From Candidatus Aminicenantes bacterium UBA1061 (GTDB lineage: Bacteria > Acidobacteriota > Aminicenantia > Aminicenantales > Saccharicenantaceae), in the NCBI GenBank assembly GCA_002316315.1, contig DCDG01000018.1, forward strand, positions 173,318 through 237,317: 64,000 bases of DNA. The letters are read 5' to 3'. Shown piece by piece: positions 25,737-34,640 of the stretch. A program made the translations under genes and the position numbers. The stretch's first letter is position 1; each line of letters starts with the position of its first letter. The notes below the pieces were generated by a model. It saw nothing but the letters and a program-made list of their open reading frames with translations. It did not search any database and was not told the origin of the DNA.

Positions 25737-26753
25737 ATGACTGATTTTTATCAAAAAGTTATAATCCTCGGATTGAGCTTCCTGCTGGCCTGGGCTGGCT
25801 GGAAGGGCTTAAACGCTCTGGCTTACCGGGGAGAGGCAGCAGCTATCAGCCAGGCTCAAGGAGATAAACCGGTGAAAAAAGTCAATAAAAGCAAAGAAGA
25901 ATGGGAAAAAGAACTCACTCCCGAACAATATAAAGTAATGTTCAAATGTTCGACTGAACCACCTTTTAGTGGAAAATACAATAACTTCTGGGAAGAAGGG
26001 GTTTATTTTTGCGCCGCCTGCGGTGCTCCTCTTTTTAAGTCAGATGATAAATATGACCATGGCAGCGGCTGGCCAAGCTTCAAAGAAGCCTTAGCCGAGG
26101 CTAATCTTGAATATAAGGATGATTTTTCTTTCGGCCTTCACCGGATCGAAGTGACCTGTGCTACCTGTGGAGCTCACCTTGGCCATCTATTTGACGATGG
26201 ACCAGCCCCGGGAGGTAAGCATTACTGTATAAACTCGGCTGTTCTTAATTTTAAGCCAAAAGAAGAAGCGGCCAAAGAACTCCCGCAGGTTGCGACCTTT
26301 GCCGCCGGCTGTTTCTGGGGAGTTGAAGAGAGATTCAGTCAGATAGAAGGTGTCATCTCAACCGTTGCTGGCTATAGCGGGGGAAAAACAGCCAATCCTA
26401 CCTATGAGCAGGTTTGCTCCGGAAAAACCGGCCATGCTGAAGCCGTTCAGGTGGTCTTCGACCCGCAGGTGGTCAGCTACGAACAACTTGTCCGTCAGTT
26501 TTTTACCCTTCACGATCCAACCCAGCTTAACCGTCAGGGGCCCGATGTCGGCACCAATTACCGCTCGGTCATTTTCTATCATAATGACGAACAACAGCAG
26601 ATAGCCGAAAAAGTTAAGGAAGAACTCCAGAGCAGCAAACGATACCACGGAAAAATCGTGACCGAGATAGTACCCTTCAGCCATTTCTACCGGGCCGAAG
26701 AATATCATCAGCAATATCTTAAGAAAAACAAAAAAGCAGTCTGCTCTATTTGA
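25737..26753 (+). CDS. msrBA: Membrane-anchored or exported MsrB-MsrA fusion methionine sulfoxide reductase
   Basis: A 338-residue protein. Residues 7-28 form a signal or anchor helix. The MsrB domain (about 55-175) has zinc ligands C92, C95, C141 and C144 and catalytic C164 in HYCINSAVLNF. The MsrA domain (about 185-335) has GCFWG with C192. MsrA reduces the S and MsrB the R epimer of methionine sulfoxide; the fusion repairs both in envelope proteins. The order B-then-A is the less common arrangement. A GGCAGGAGCT site precedes the ATG. The 3' end overlaps the convergent OB-fold gene by 8 nt. Confidence 0.93.
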   Translation: MTDFYQKVIILGLSFLLAWAGWKGLNALAYRGEAAAISQAQGDKPVKKVNKSKEEWEKELTPEQYKVMFKCSTEPPFSGKYNNFWEEGVYFCAACGAPLFKSDDKYDHGSGWPSFKEALAEANLEYKDDFSFGLHRIEVTCATCGAHLGHLFDDGPAPGGKHYCINSAVLNFKPKEEAAKELPQVATFAAGCFWGVEERFSQIEGVISTVAGYSGGKTANPTYEQVCSGKTGHAEAVQVVFDPQVVSYEQLVRQFFTLHDPTQLNRQGPDVGTNYRSVIFYHNDEQQQIAEKVKEELQSSKRYHGKIVTEIVPFSHFYRAEEYHQQYLKKNKKAVCSI

Positions 26754-27534
26754 TAATTTCTATCTGATCGGGTGACTCAACGATTATTTCGGGCTTGCCC
26801 TGATATTCTCTGATGCAGCCGTAAACACGGATTTCTTTATTTAAATAGAGCTTTTCCGGTGGCTCGGGGAAAAGGGAAAAAGAGCTGGCAAAAATAACCA
26901 CCGTAAAATATCTTTTCCAGTTGCGGTGAAAGTTAAGAAAGCAGACTTTACCGGTGTTGTTGGCCGCCACCACCTTACCCCTAACCCAGACCGTCTGTCC
27001 ATAATAACTGGCTGCTTCTTCCCAGGAAATTTCTTTTTCAGGCTTGCTCCCTAATCGGAGCCCGGGCGGTGCTTCTTTTCCTTTTTCTACCTTTCCGCCA
27101 GTGGCTGGTGCCTTATTATCTTCCCTTGCTATGGCCGATTCCTGTCCTGGCTGTTCGTCCGCACTTCCTACTATTTTTATCTGGTCTGGAGAACTGAGGA
27201 TAATCTCAGTCCGGCCCTTATAAAGCAATATCTTGCCCTTCACCCTGACTTTTTTATTCAGATAATGTTCTTCTGGTAGCGGCGGAAAGCGGTTAAAATC
27301 TGAAGCAAAAATAACCAGGCTCAGATAGTGCTGATAATCGGGGTCGAAATTGAGAAAACAGGCCCGGCCGGAATTGTGGCTGCTGACAATTGTCCCCTCT
27401 ACTGTTATAGTCTGGCCAACATAATCGCCAGCCTTTTCAAAAGGTATAACCTTTTCCTGGGCCACAGCCTGGATGGCAGCAGAACCAGCCAGAAGGAAGG
27501 CGACAGCTACAATAAGGGTCGGTGTTCTTTTCAT
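26746..27534 (-). CDS. Exported protein with two tandem OB-fold domains
   Basis: A 262-residue protein with a signal peptide (about residues 1-25) and a clear internal duplication. Units at about 28-122 and 168-262 share YxGQTxxVxGxVVxxxNxGxxCFLNF, xxVIFASxFxxFPxxPExxYLNKxxRVxG, and SPDQIxII endings. Each unit has the length and pattern of a tRNA_anti-like OB-fold. An Ala/Lys/Glu linker joins them. It is translated after the staphylococcal-type nuclease with a 4-nt overlap. A nucleic-acid-binding partner of that nuclease is a reasonable inference; there is no catalytic motif. Confidence 0.75.
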   Translation of the reverse strand: MKRTPTLIVAVAFLLAGSAAIQAVAQEKVIPFEKAGDYVGQTITVEGTIVSSHNSGRACFLNFDPDYQHYLSLVIFASDFNRFPPLPEEHYLNKKVRVKGKILLYKGRTEIILSSPDQIKIVGSADEQPGQESAIAREDNKAPATGGKVEKGKEAPPGLRLGSKPEKEISWEEAASYYGQTVWVRGKVVAANNTGKVCFLNFHRNWKRYFTVVIFASSFSLFPEPPEKLYLNKEIRVYGCIREYQGKPEIIVESPDQIEIIK

Positions 27535-28424
27535 TCCTTAACCTCCAGCCAGCCGTGATTCAAAAGGATCTCCCTCAGATCGCTGTCAGAAAATTCGTTC
27601 GTCCACTGCCTGAGATTATTTATTTCCTTTAATAATTCCTCCGAGGTCAACCTGATTTTGACATATTGTTTGAATCTAATTCCCCACCAGTTATTAGCCA
27701 TCTCGAATATTTCGTAGGGAACACTGCCCTGGCTGATAATCCACCGGAATTCATCCAGCCCCTGATTGGCCCATAGGCCAAGTCCCTCAGCTCTGGCTTG
27801 AGCTTCTATCTGACGGTATTTAACTAAATATAAAAAGGGGAACCTGGTATAAGCAAACCCATAGCCGCGGCGGATGATTTCTTCGTTTAAACAGCGGCCG
27901 TCTGGTAGATAAACATAAGCCAGAGTCCGCCCATATTTATCTTTCTTTTCCCGATCATATTCCAGCCTGACCGACAGGCCAGACACAAGCTCTTTCACAA
28001 AATCGGAAGCTTCCTTAGCGAAAAACTGAACCGGTTTAAGGGGATGATAAAGTTCGGGTGTGTCAACACCAATTAGCCTGATTTCCCCGATTGATTCAAC
28101 TTCAAGGGTATCTCCATCCACCACCCGTAAGATCTGGTAATACCGGGGCTGCTTGTCCGGGTCAGGCAGTTTTTCCGTGAAAAGGGAATAGAAGACTCCA
28201 GAAGCCTCAGCCGATCTGGACAAGGGAAGAAATGGCCAGGCCATAACCATCTCTGCTGATTTATCAAAGACATAGTCAGACGAGAGTTCAATTGTCCCAG
28301 CCTGTCCCGCCATTGAAGCCAACAAGAAAGCCAAGCAGAAAAATGAAACCAAACCTCTAAAGAAGCTGGCAAATAAAAAGCCTCTAAAGGACGCCCGAAC
28401 CTGGCTTCCTGCCCCTTTTCTCAT
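27531..28424 (-). CDS. Exported staphylococcal nuclease-like (SNase/thermonuclease) protein
   Basis: A 297-residue protein with a long basic-hydrophobic N-terminus acting as signal or anchor (residues 10-42). The SNase domain (about 95-225) has VVDGDTLEVE, IRLIGVDTPE (metal Asp, catalytic Arg and Glu), KDKYGRTLAYVYLPDG (second catalytic Arg), and EAQARAEGLGLWAN. Members cut DNA and RNA using calcium. The C-terminal 70 residues are unassigned. It is the first gene of a two-gene unit with the OB-fold protein. A possible minus-strand promoter is TTGACA (28482-28477) with TAATCT (28459-28454). Confidence 0.88.
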   Translation of the reverse strand: MRKGAGSQVRASFRGFLFASFFRGLVSFFCLAFLLASMAGQAGTIELSSDYVFDKSAEMVMAWPFLPLSRSAEASGVFYSLFTEKLPDPDKQPRYYQILRVVDGDTLEVESIGEIRLIGVDTPELYHPLKPVQFFAKEASDFVKELVSGLSVRLEYDREKKDKYGRTLAYVYLPDGRCLNEEIIRRGYGFAYTRFPFLYLVKYRQIEAQARAEGLGLWANQGLDEFRWIISQGSVPYEIFEMANNWWGIRFKQYVKIRLTSEELLKEINNLRQWTNEFSDSDLREILLNHGWLEVKE

Positions 28425-28473
28425 TTTCTTTTCTCTCTGTTATTTTTATTAACAGATTAGTCAAATAATCTCC

Positions 28474-28508
28474 AAGTGTCAAACCAGTGGTCTCTCGCCT
28501 TGACACTT
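28474..28508. promoter_or_regulatory. Perfect 9-bp inverted repeat, candidate activator or operator site
   Basis: AAGTGTCAA (28474-28482) and TTGACACTT (28500-28508) are exact inverted repeats separated by 17 nt. They lie in the divergent region between the nuclease gene and the TonB receptor gene, 146-180 nt upstream of the sigma-54 promoter, which is a normal distance for an enhancer-binding protein. The left arm also overlaps a possible -35 box for the nuclease gene. Confidence 0.55.
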
Positions 28509-28547
28509 AATTAACAGAAAAAGAAGTGGTAAAAAGCCTAATGAAAT

Positions 28548-28578
28548 CCATATAATTGGCGTCCGTCCAAATATATGG
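28548..28578. promoter_or_regulatory. Second dyad upstream of the sigma-54 promoter
   Basis: CCATATAATTGG (28548-28559) and CCAAATATATGG (28567-28578) match as inverted repeats at 11 of 12 positions with a 7-nt centre, about 76 nt before the -24 element. It could be an activator, IHF-like or repressor site. Confidence 0.45.
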
Positions 28579-28653
28579 AGTTTCATATACCGTTTTTAGT
28601 ATAATGTCAATTATATTTTATCAAATATCAACAACTTACAACTTCAATCTTTC

Positions 28654-28670
28654 TGGCATAAAGTTTGCAT
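28654..28670 (+). promoter_or_regulatory. Sigma-54 (RpoN) -24/-12 promoter for the TonB-dependent receptor gene
   Basis: TGGCATAAAGTTTGCAT matches the TGGCAYR-N4-TTGCW consensus, with GG and GC separated by exactly 10 nt. Transcription would start near 28680, giving a leader of about 160 nt before the ATG at 28839. Confidence 0.7.
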
Positions 28671-28838
28671 AAGAAGAATCTATTGAGGTCTCAAGGAGAA
28701 AAGAAGGGTGTGTTGAGCCTTAAAATATAAGGAAGGGGGGGTGAGATTATTGAGCTAATAATAACAAAAATCAATGCGTGAAAATGGGCAATTTTTGGGG
28801 CAATGGTAATAAACAACAAATTTTAAAAGGAGGATGTA

Positions 28839-31724
28839 ATGGTGAAGAGGGTATTAAGCTTGCTAGTTCTGCTCATCATGGTTGCCTTTCCTGCAGTTGC
28901 TCAGATCACCCAAACAGGAACCTTGAATGGGATTGTTCATGACCAGGAAAAGCAACCCCTTCCCGGCGTAACTGTTTCAATTAGTTCGCCGGCTCTTATT
29001 CTCCCCTCTATGGAGACAGTTACTAATGAACGTGGCCACTGGCGTTTTCCAGCCTTGCCGCCTGGCACTTATACTGTGACCTTTAAGCTGCCGGGCTTCA
29101 AGACGCTTGTCCGAGAAGGTATCCAGGTCAATGTCGGTGTCAATACCACTCTGGATGTCACTCTTGAACAATCGGCTGTTGAAGAGAGCGTGGTGGTCAC
29201 AGGACAAGCTCCGACTGTCGATATTCAGAGAACCACTATGACAGCCAGTATGACCAGAGAAATACTCCAGAACCTGCCAGCCACACGAAATCTTGGGACC
29301 TTTTTTAACATGGCACCTGGGGTTACCTCTGGTATCGTCCATGGAAGCAGCGAAAGAGACAATACTTACAATATTGATGGGGTCAACATAACTGATCCGG
29401 TGACCGGTACCCAGGCCGGAAGTTTTGGCATGGATATCATGGAAGAGCTATCCATTCAAACAGGCGGCCTGCCGGCTGAATATGGAAGTGTCCGCGGTGG
29501 AGTTATCAATGTAGTGACCAGGTCAGGCGGTAACAAGTTTAGCGGCTCAGCCAGCTTTTACTACCGTAATAATGATATGCAAAGCGACAATACCAAAGGC
29601 ACAATCTTCGAAGGTGCGACCGGTGGTTTTGATTATGAATATGAGCCGGCTTTCAATCTAGGTGGACCTATAATCAAGGATAAAATTTGGTTTTTTACCA
29701 ATTTTTCTCTGCAGAAGAGTCAGGAATTCGTTCTTGGTTATCCATGGGATCAGCCTACCCAGCAGCCTCTTGATTACAAGCGACCGATGCCCTTTGTTAA
29801 GTTAACTATTCAAGCCACAAAAAAAGACAGAATAGTCGTGTCCTTCAATTTTTCTGATTATGTCAGGAATCACCGCGGCGCTTCAATCTCACAGACAGTC
29901 GATACCACCTGGAAACAAACCACTCCCATTTATACCTATAACTTTCAGTTGACTCATTTCTTTAATCCAAACCTGTATATGAACCTAAAAGCTGGCTACA
30001 TGGATTATGCCTTAAATCTAACTGCTAAAAACGATAAGGTAAGCATTTATGACAGCACCACTCGCCACTACACCGGCAGCTATGGTTACGATGATATTTA
30101 TTCCAGAAACAGATTTCAGGCACTGACCGATGCCACTTATTTCCTTGATGAGTGGTTTGGGCGACATGAATTTAAGGGTGGAATCGAATTCGAATATTCC
30201 TGGGACAGCCGTTACCGGAGGCATAATCGGGACGAATTTGACTACGGCCCATTCTTCTATATGCCAACAACTTCTAACGGAACAATCATATTCAACAATA
30301 CTTATCCCTACATGACTCATTACCTGGACTTCACCAGAAAAGACCGGAAATTGGTCATCGGAGGTTTTGTCCAGGATACCTGGTCACCCACTTCCTGGGT
30401 AACCCTGAACATCGGTTTCAGATTTGACCATCAGGAAGGAATCATTCCGGTCCAGGGAATGGAAAGGGAACCAGTAGAGTATCAAAACGTTACTTATGAT
30501 CCGAGAGTAACTAAATCTTTCAAGCCACTTATCTGGAACACACTGGCACCACGCCTCGGTGCATCTTTTGATCTGACCAGAGATGGCAAGACCGCTCTTA
30601 AAGTTAGCTTTTCCCGGTACTATGTGGCTAATATCATTCAATGGTTCACCACGGTTAATCCCAACAGCTTCATTTCCTGGCGCGTCCATTATATTGACGA
30701 CGGAAATGGAAACCCCATACCTGATCTAAACAAGCTGATGTATAGCTTCAGTGCCACAGCTGGCGCAACTATGGATCCTGACGTTAAGTCTCCATACCTG
30801 GATGAGTTCACAATCGGGATTGAAAGAGAGATTCTGGCTGATACCAGGCTGGGCGTAAGATACATTCACAAGTGGGACCGGAATCTCATGGAAGATGTCA
30901 ACCTAAATGCCTTTAATCTCGACCTTTATAAACAGCTATATGACAAGATGGGAACCGATGCTATTTTTGACCCATCCGTCTGGTATATTTTTGCAACTGA
31001 ATCTGTCACAGATCCCTATAACCAGACATCGGCTACCTTCTGGAATCGGACTGATCTTACGACTGCGTCTCGTGAATACGTTACCAATCCTCCGGGTGCT
31101 TATAGAAACTATGATGGAGTTGAAATCACTCTAAATAAAAGATTTTCTCATCGCTGGTCAGCCCTGGTTTCCTATGTCTGGCAAAAATCGCTAGGTCTTA
31201 TTGGCACTGATTTTGATGATAGCTGGTCTGGTCAATCCTATTTCGATAATCCCAATGCCCATGTTAATGCTTATGGCGAATTCGGCGCTGAAAGACGCAA
31301 TCAGTTTAAAGTTCAGGCTATGTGGCAGGGTCCATGGGGAATCATGATCAGCGCATATTATCGGGCTCTTGATGGCCAGCGGTATGCCCGGATGATTAGA
31401 AGCCTGGATCTGGGGCTCTCCCTTGCTCAGGGTAACACTTCCATCTATGCTGAACCACGGGGTCGCCGAAGCCTGCCCTGGCTGACCATGGTTGATTTGA
31501 GAGTTGAAAAGACCTTCCGCCTACCGGCTAAAATCGGGCAATTTGGTGTCTTCTGCGATATTTTCAATGCTACCAATGTGGCCATACCTACTTCCGTTCA
31601 TGCAACTTCCAGCAGCTCTACCACCATCTCCATTGGTGGTGTTTCTCACATTGTCCAGTTTGGTGAGGCAACTGCTTTAACCGACCCCAGAATCTTCAGG
31701 CTCGGTGTCAGGTACTCATTCTGA
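28839..31724 (+). CDS. TonB-dependent outer-membrane receptor with N-terminal carboxypeptidase-regulatory domain
   Basis: A 961-residue outer-membrane protein. A signal peptide covers residues 1-22 (cleavage at AVAQ). A carboxypeptidase-regulatory-like Ig-type domain follows (about 27-115, LNGIVHDQEKQPLPGVTVSI), then the plug (about 120-235, ending in GGLPAEYGSVRGGVINVVTRSGG), and a beta-barrel to the C-terminal aromatic FRLGVRYSF. This Oar/CarboxypepD_reg architecture is common in Acidobacteria and Aminicenantes. The ligand is unknown; no TonB box is obvious. The gene is monocistronic, with a sigma-54 promoter upstream, an AAGGAGG site and a strong terminator, suggesting nutrient- or stress-responsive control. 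Confidence 0.92.
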   Translation: MVKRVLSLLVLLIMVAFPAVAQITQTGTLNGIVHDQEKQPLPGVTVSISSPALILPSMETVTNERGHWRFPALPPGTYTVTFKLPGFKTLVREGIQVNVGVNTTLDVTLEQSAVEESVVVTGQAPTVDIQRTTMTASMTREILQNLPATRNLGTFFNMAPGVTSGIVHGSSERDNTYNIDGVNITDPVTGTQAGSFGMDIMEELSIQTGGLPAEYGSVRGGVINVVTRSGGNKFSGSASFYYRNNDMQSDNTKGTIFEGATGGFDYEYEPAFNLGGPIIKDKIWFFTNFSLQKSQEFVLGYPWDQPTQQPLDYKRPMPFVKLTIQATKKDRIVVSFNFSDYVRNHRGASISQTVDTTWKQTTPIYTYNFQLTHFFNPNLYMNLKAGYMDYALNLTAKNDKVSIYDSTTRHYTGSYGYDDIYSRNRFQALTDATYFLDEWFGRHEFKGGIEFEYSWDSRYRRHNRDEFDYGPFFYMPTTSNGTIIFNNTYPYMTHYLDFTRKDRKLVIGGFVQDTWSPTSWVTLNIGFRFDHQEGIIPVQGMEREPVEYQNVTYDPRVTKSFKPLIWNTLAPRLGASFDLTRDGKTALKVSFSRYYVANIIQWFTTVNPNSFISWRVHYIDDGNGNPIPDLNKLMYSFSATAGATMDPDVKSPYLDEFTIGIEREILADTRLGVRYIHKWDRNLMEDVNLNAFNLDLYKQLYDKMGTDAIFDPSVWYIFATESVTDPYNQTSATFWNRTDLTTASREYVTNPPGAYRNYDGVEITLNKRFSHRWSALVSYVWQKSLGLIGTDFDDSWSGQSYFDNPNAHVNAYGEFGAERRNQFKVQAMWQGPWGIMISAYYRALDGQRYARMIRSLDLGLSLAQGNTSIYAEPRGRRSLPWLTMVDLRVEKTFRLPAKIGQFGVFCDIFNATNVAIPTSVHATSSSSTTISIGGVSHIVQFGEATALTDPRIFRLGVRYSF

Positions 31725-31738
31725 GTTGAGTTAAACAC

Positions 31739-31773
31739 AAAGGGGAGGTGAGAGAAATCGCCTCCCCTTTTTT
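31739..31773 (+). terminator. Rho-independent terminator after the TonB receptor gene
   Basis: AAAGGGGAGG pairs with CCTCCCCTTT across a 12-nt loop, followed by a T-run. Confidence 0.92.
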
Positions 31774-31804
31774 ATATAACCCCATCCCCTTTATTGATAA
31801 AAAA

Positions 31805-31878
31805 TACGCCTGGCGCGATTCGAACGCGCGACCTACGGATCCGGAGTCCGTCGCTCTATCCAGCTGAGCTACAGGCGC
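31805..31878 (-). tRNA. tRNA-Arg (CCG anticodon)
   Basis: A 74-nt cloverleaf. Acceptor arms are GCGCCTG and CAGGCGT, the D arm is GCTCAGCTGGATAGAGC, the anticodon loop is CTCCGGA, and the T arm has the loop GTTCGAATC. CCA is not encoded. Confidence 0.96.
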
Positions 31879-31991
31879 CTGCTAATACTTATAGCTGATT
31901 TCAGAGCTGATAGCAACCGGCGTAGAGGAGAAAGAAGCCGGGTAGTTCTTCTATATGATAAAATAGATTCTAAATAGACCCGGGCCACCTC

Positions 31992-32014
31992 AAAAAAACC
32001 CTTAAAATTAAGGG
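31992..32014 (-). terminator. Minus-strand rho-independent terminator
   Basis: On the minus strand, CCCTTAA/TTAAGGG arms with a 2-nt centre (31999-32014) are followed directly by seven T. It would end the transcript of the Fe-S oxidoreductase gene about 240 nt past its stop codon. Confidence 0.7.
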
Positions 32015-32251
32015 AATCATTACTTATATATCATGATTCATATATCATGCTTAGAAAGTAAAATTACTGTCTTAAACTTCTGCCAGTTAGAATTACTATC
32101 CTGGACTTATCAGGTAAGCCAGGACATACTCTGCCCTGTTTTTCTTCACATCTTTAGTCTGGAACTAACAGACTTTTAGTTTCCTTGTTGACTCTTTAGC
32201 TACGTTCAGCCTGAGCCAGGGTAGCGGACTTTTAGTTTTAAGATTGGCCCT
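32015..32251. repeat. Intergenic stretch with short direct repeats
   Basis: No gene is seen in the 373-nt gap 31879-32251. It holds two 10-bp copies of ATATATCATG (32026-32035 and 32040-32049), two copies of ACTTTTAGTTT (32172-32182 and 32228-32238) and a degenerate pair ATTACTRTC-N4-ACTT. On the minus strand this would be a long 3' untranslated region. Confidence 0.5.
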
Positions 32252-34297
32252 TTATCTCAGTTCGGTTATATCGAGGCTGGCAGCCACCAGCTCGGCCACA
32301 TCCATAACCTTTATGTTGTCTGCTCCTTTATCTCTTAATCCGTCCTGAAGCATGGTCAGGCAGAAAGGACAGGAAGTGGCCACCAGGCTGCTACCATTTT
32401 GAATTATTTCTTCAGCCCTCAGGTAGTTAACCCGCTGAGCTGGCTTTTCTTCTAACCACAATAATCCGCCGCCAGCCCCGCAGCAAAAACTGTGCTCCCG
32501 GAAGTTCTGGAGTTCTTGTGGCTCCCCGCCAACAACTTCTCTCAGCACCTCACGTGGCTGGTCAAACAGTCCATTGTGGCGTCCATAATAACAGGCATCA
32601 TGATAAGTGTAAGTCTGATCTGTGCAGGTCTGGCTTTCGCTTTTCTTCAAAAGCAGCTTTTTCTCTGCTAACAAGCCAGCCAGAAACTCAACATGGGAGA
32701 TAATCCGCATCGATCTCAAAAACTCTTTTTCTTCTTCAGTAAATACTCCCAGCAGATCAACCAGGGCAGGATATTCATTTTTTAAGGTGTTATAACCATG
32801 CGGACAAAAAGTAATAATATCCTTAATCCGGTATCTGGTCAGAGTTTTTAGATTCTCCTGAGCCATCGTCTGAAAAAGATGTTCGTTGCCCAATCTTCTG
32901 GCTGAATCGCCGCAGCATTTTTCTTCATTTCCAAGGACAGCAAAATCAATAGAAGAAGCCTGAAGTACCCTGGCCATCGCCCGAGCTATTTTTTTCCCCT
33001 GCTCATCATAAGCCCCTAAACAGCCTGTCCAGAGAAGGTATGAAGCCGATGGATTGTCGGCAGCCGTTTTAAGGTTTAAGCCTTTCGCCCAATCAACCCG
33101 GTTGCCCACTGCCAGTCCCCAAGGATTAGCCTGACTTTCCAGGTGATGGAAAAAATCTCGCAGCTCGGCCGGAAACTTTCCCTCCGCCAGAACGAGATTC
33201 TGTCTGAGATCAATTAATTTTTTCGGATGTTCAATCTCAAAAGGACAGACATGAAGACAGGCACCACAGGTAGTGCAGGCCCAGATTTCCTCTTCTTTAA
33301 AGACTTCTGGCACCAGCGGTGGAAGATCCTCTCTTTTTTTCCTTCTAATCGCCCCGAAAAAAGTCAGAAAATATTTCTCCAGATTATAAATAATCATTTT
33401 GGGTGAGAGAGTTTTGCCGCTGGAAAAAGCCGGGCAGACATCCTGGCAGCGACCGCACTCAACACAGGAGAAAGAATCGAGAGCGTCCTTCCAGGTAAAA
33501 TCAGTGGCTTTTTCGGCTCCAAAATTTTCTGTGATTTCCAGATTAATCGGTTTTATCGTCCCCGTAGGCTCGTGTTTTCTAAAAAAGAGATTAACCGGCC
33601 CGGCAAACATGTGGAAATACTTGGAGTGTGGTACATAAGCGATAAAAGAAAAAACGGCCAGGGTATGAAGCCAGTAAGAGATTTTTAAATTAAGCCCTAA
33701 AGCCGCCTGGGAAAGGTCGGCCAGGCCAAGTTTGGAGACAATGAACTGGCTGAGCCAGGCCCAGCGGGCTTCCCCTGGATGGCTGGCCACGAGAATTGCT
33801 TCATAATAAAGATAAGTTGCCGTCACCAGAAAAATAAAGCTATAAATTAAAACTGAATCAAGGGATGAAGTATTATAAGCTTTTGGCTTGAGCACAAACC
33901 GCTTGATGGCAAAGAAACAAATGCCAGCCAGGACAGTGATGGCAAAAGCATCAACTGTAGCTGAAAAAAACAGGCCCGGAGCGGACGACCCGAAGAGATA
34001 AAAGCCATTCACATAGCCTTCCAGCACATGATTAATGGTCATGGTGTCAAAAGCCAGGGCACCATAAAAAATCATGATGTGAGCCAGACCGGTCCAGATT
34101 CTTTCGTTGCGGAGCGTACAGAGCTGAAGAATTACCCGGAAGAAAGTGTAGAAAAGTCTTTTAATTAGAGAATCGAAACGGTTTTCATATTGACAGGAAA
34201 CAATAATCCAGAGCCGCTTGATGACAGGAATAAAGAAGACAACGATGGTAGCCAGAACCAGAAGAGTCAGAATTATCTGCTCAGCCAGCGACAGCAC
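32252..34297 (-). CDS. Membrane Fe-S oxidoreductase: NarI-like cytochrome domain fused to an HdrD/DsrK-type domain
   Basis: A 681-residue protein. The N-terminal 240 residues have about six membrane helices resembling the NarI/DsrM heme b subunit. Two [4Fe-4S] motifs follow: CVECGRCQDVCP (from about residue 279) and CTTCGACLHVCP (from about 341). Two cysteine-rich CCG domains come next (LWTGCLGAYDE...EKCCGD and HDACYYGRHN...FCCGAGGG). Such fusions pass electrons between a cytosolic donor, often electron-transfer flavoprotein, and menaquinone, as in beta-oxidation-linked respiration. No etf genes are adjacent, so the donor is unknown. It is divergent from the restriction operon. Confidence 0.87.
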   Translation of the reverse strand: MLSLAEQIILTLLVLATIVVFFIPVIKRLWIIVSCQYENRFDSLIKRLFYTFFRVILQLCTLRNERIWTGLAHIMIFYGALAFDTMTINHVLEGYVNGFYLFGSSAPGLFFSATVDAFAITVLAGICFFAIKRFVLKPKAYNTSSLDSVLIYSFIFLVTATYLYYEAILVASHPGEARWAWLSQFIVSKLGLADLSQAALGLNLKISYWLHTLAVFSFIAYVPHSKYFHMFAGPVNLFFRKHEPTGTIKPINLEITENFGAEKATDFTWKDALDSFSCVECGRCQDVCPAFSSGKTLSPKMIIYNLEKYFLTFFGAIRRKKREDLPPLVPEVFKEEEIWACTTCGACLHVCPFEIEHPKKLIDLRQNLVLAEGKFPAELRDFFHHLESQANPWGLAVGNRVDWAKGLNLKTAADNPSASYLLWTGCLGAYDEQGKKIARAMARVLQASSIDFAVLGNEEKCCGDSARRLGNEHLFQTMAQENLKTLTRYRIKDIITFCPHGYNTLKNEYPALVDLLGVFTEEEKEFLRSMRIISHVEFLAGLLAEKKLLLKKSESQTCTDQTYTYHDACYYGRHNGLFDQPREVLREVVGGEPQELQNFREHSFCCGAGGGLLWLEEKPAQRVNYLRAEEIIQNGSSLVATSCPFCLTMLQDGLRDKGADNIKVMDVAELVAASLDITELR

Positions 34298-34381
34298 TGA
34301 TATCCTCCTTGATTCTAAACACGACTTTTCAACAATTTTAAACTTTTTCTGTCAAATTTCTAATGATTTTTTCCAGTTTAG

Positions 34382-34447
34382 ACCGATTCAATTGAAATCG
34401 GTATTTTTGCCAAGCAGACGGGCAGATCTATCGAGGCAGATAGATCA
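34382..34447. promoter_or_regulatory. Two dyads in the divergent region upstream of hsdR
   Basis: ACCGATT (34382-34388) and AATCGGT (34396-34402) form one inverted repeat. GATCTATC (34425-34432) and GATAGATC (34439-34446) form another with a 6-nt centre. Both lie between the divergent Fe-S oxidoreductase and hsdR genes and could be operators for either transcript. The rest of the 343-nt gap is AT-rich without a gene. Confidence 0.45.
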
Positions 34448-34584
34448 GATTTAATCAAATCTACACCATTAATAAATTTGGATTATTCCCCTCCAAATAA
34501 ATTATTAGCAAAGGGAAATCGGGGAGATATGATTAAAAACCCCAATAGATGCCCAATTATATGAATAAGACAGGCCAATAGAAT

Positions 34585-34612
34585 TTTGCATTAAAGTTGA
34601 AGCCATTATAAT
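34585..34612 (+). promoter_or_regulatory. Promoter of the restriction/TIR-STAND operon
   Basis: TATAAT is at 34607-34612. TTTTGC or TTTGCA (34584-34590) lies 16-17 nt upstream. Transcription would start near 34619, about 22 nt before the hsdR ATG. No other convincing promoter was seen before 46025. Confidence 0.6.
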
Positions 34613-34640
34613 ATATAAAGAAAATATTAAGGTGGATCAG

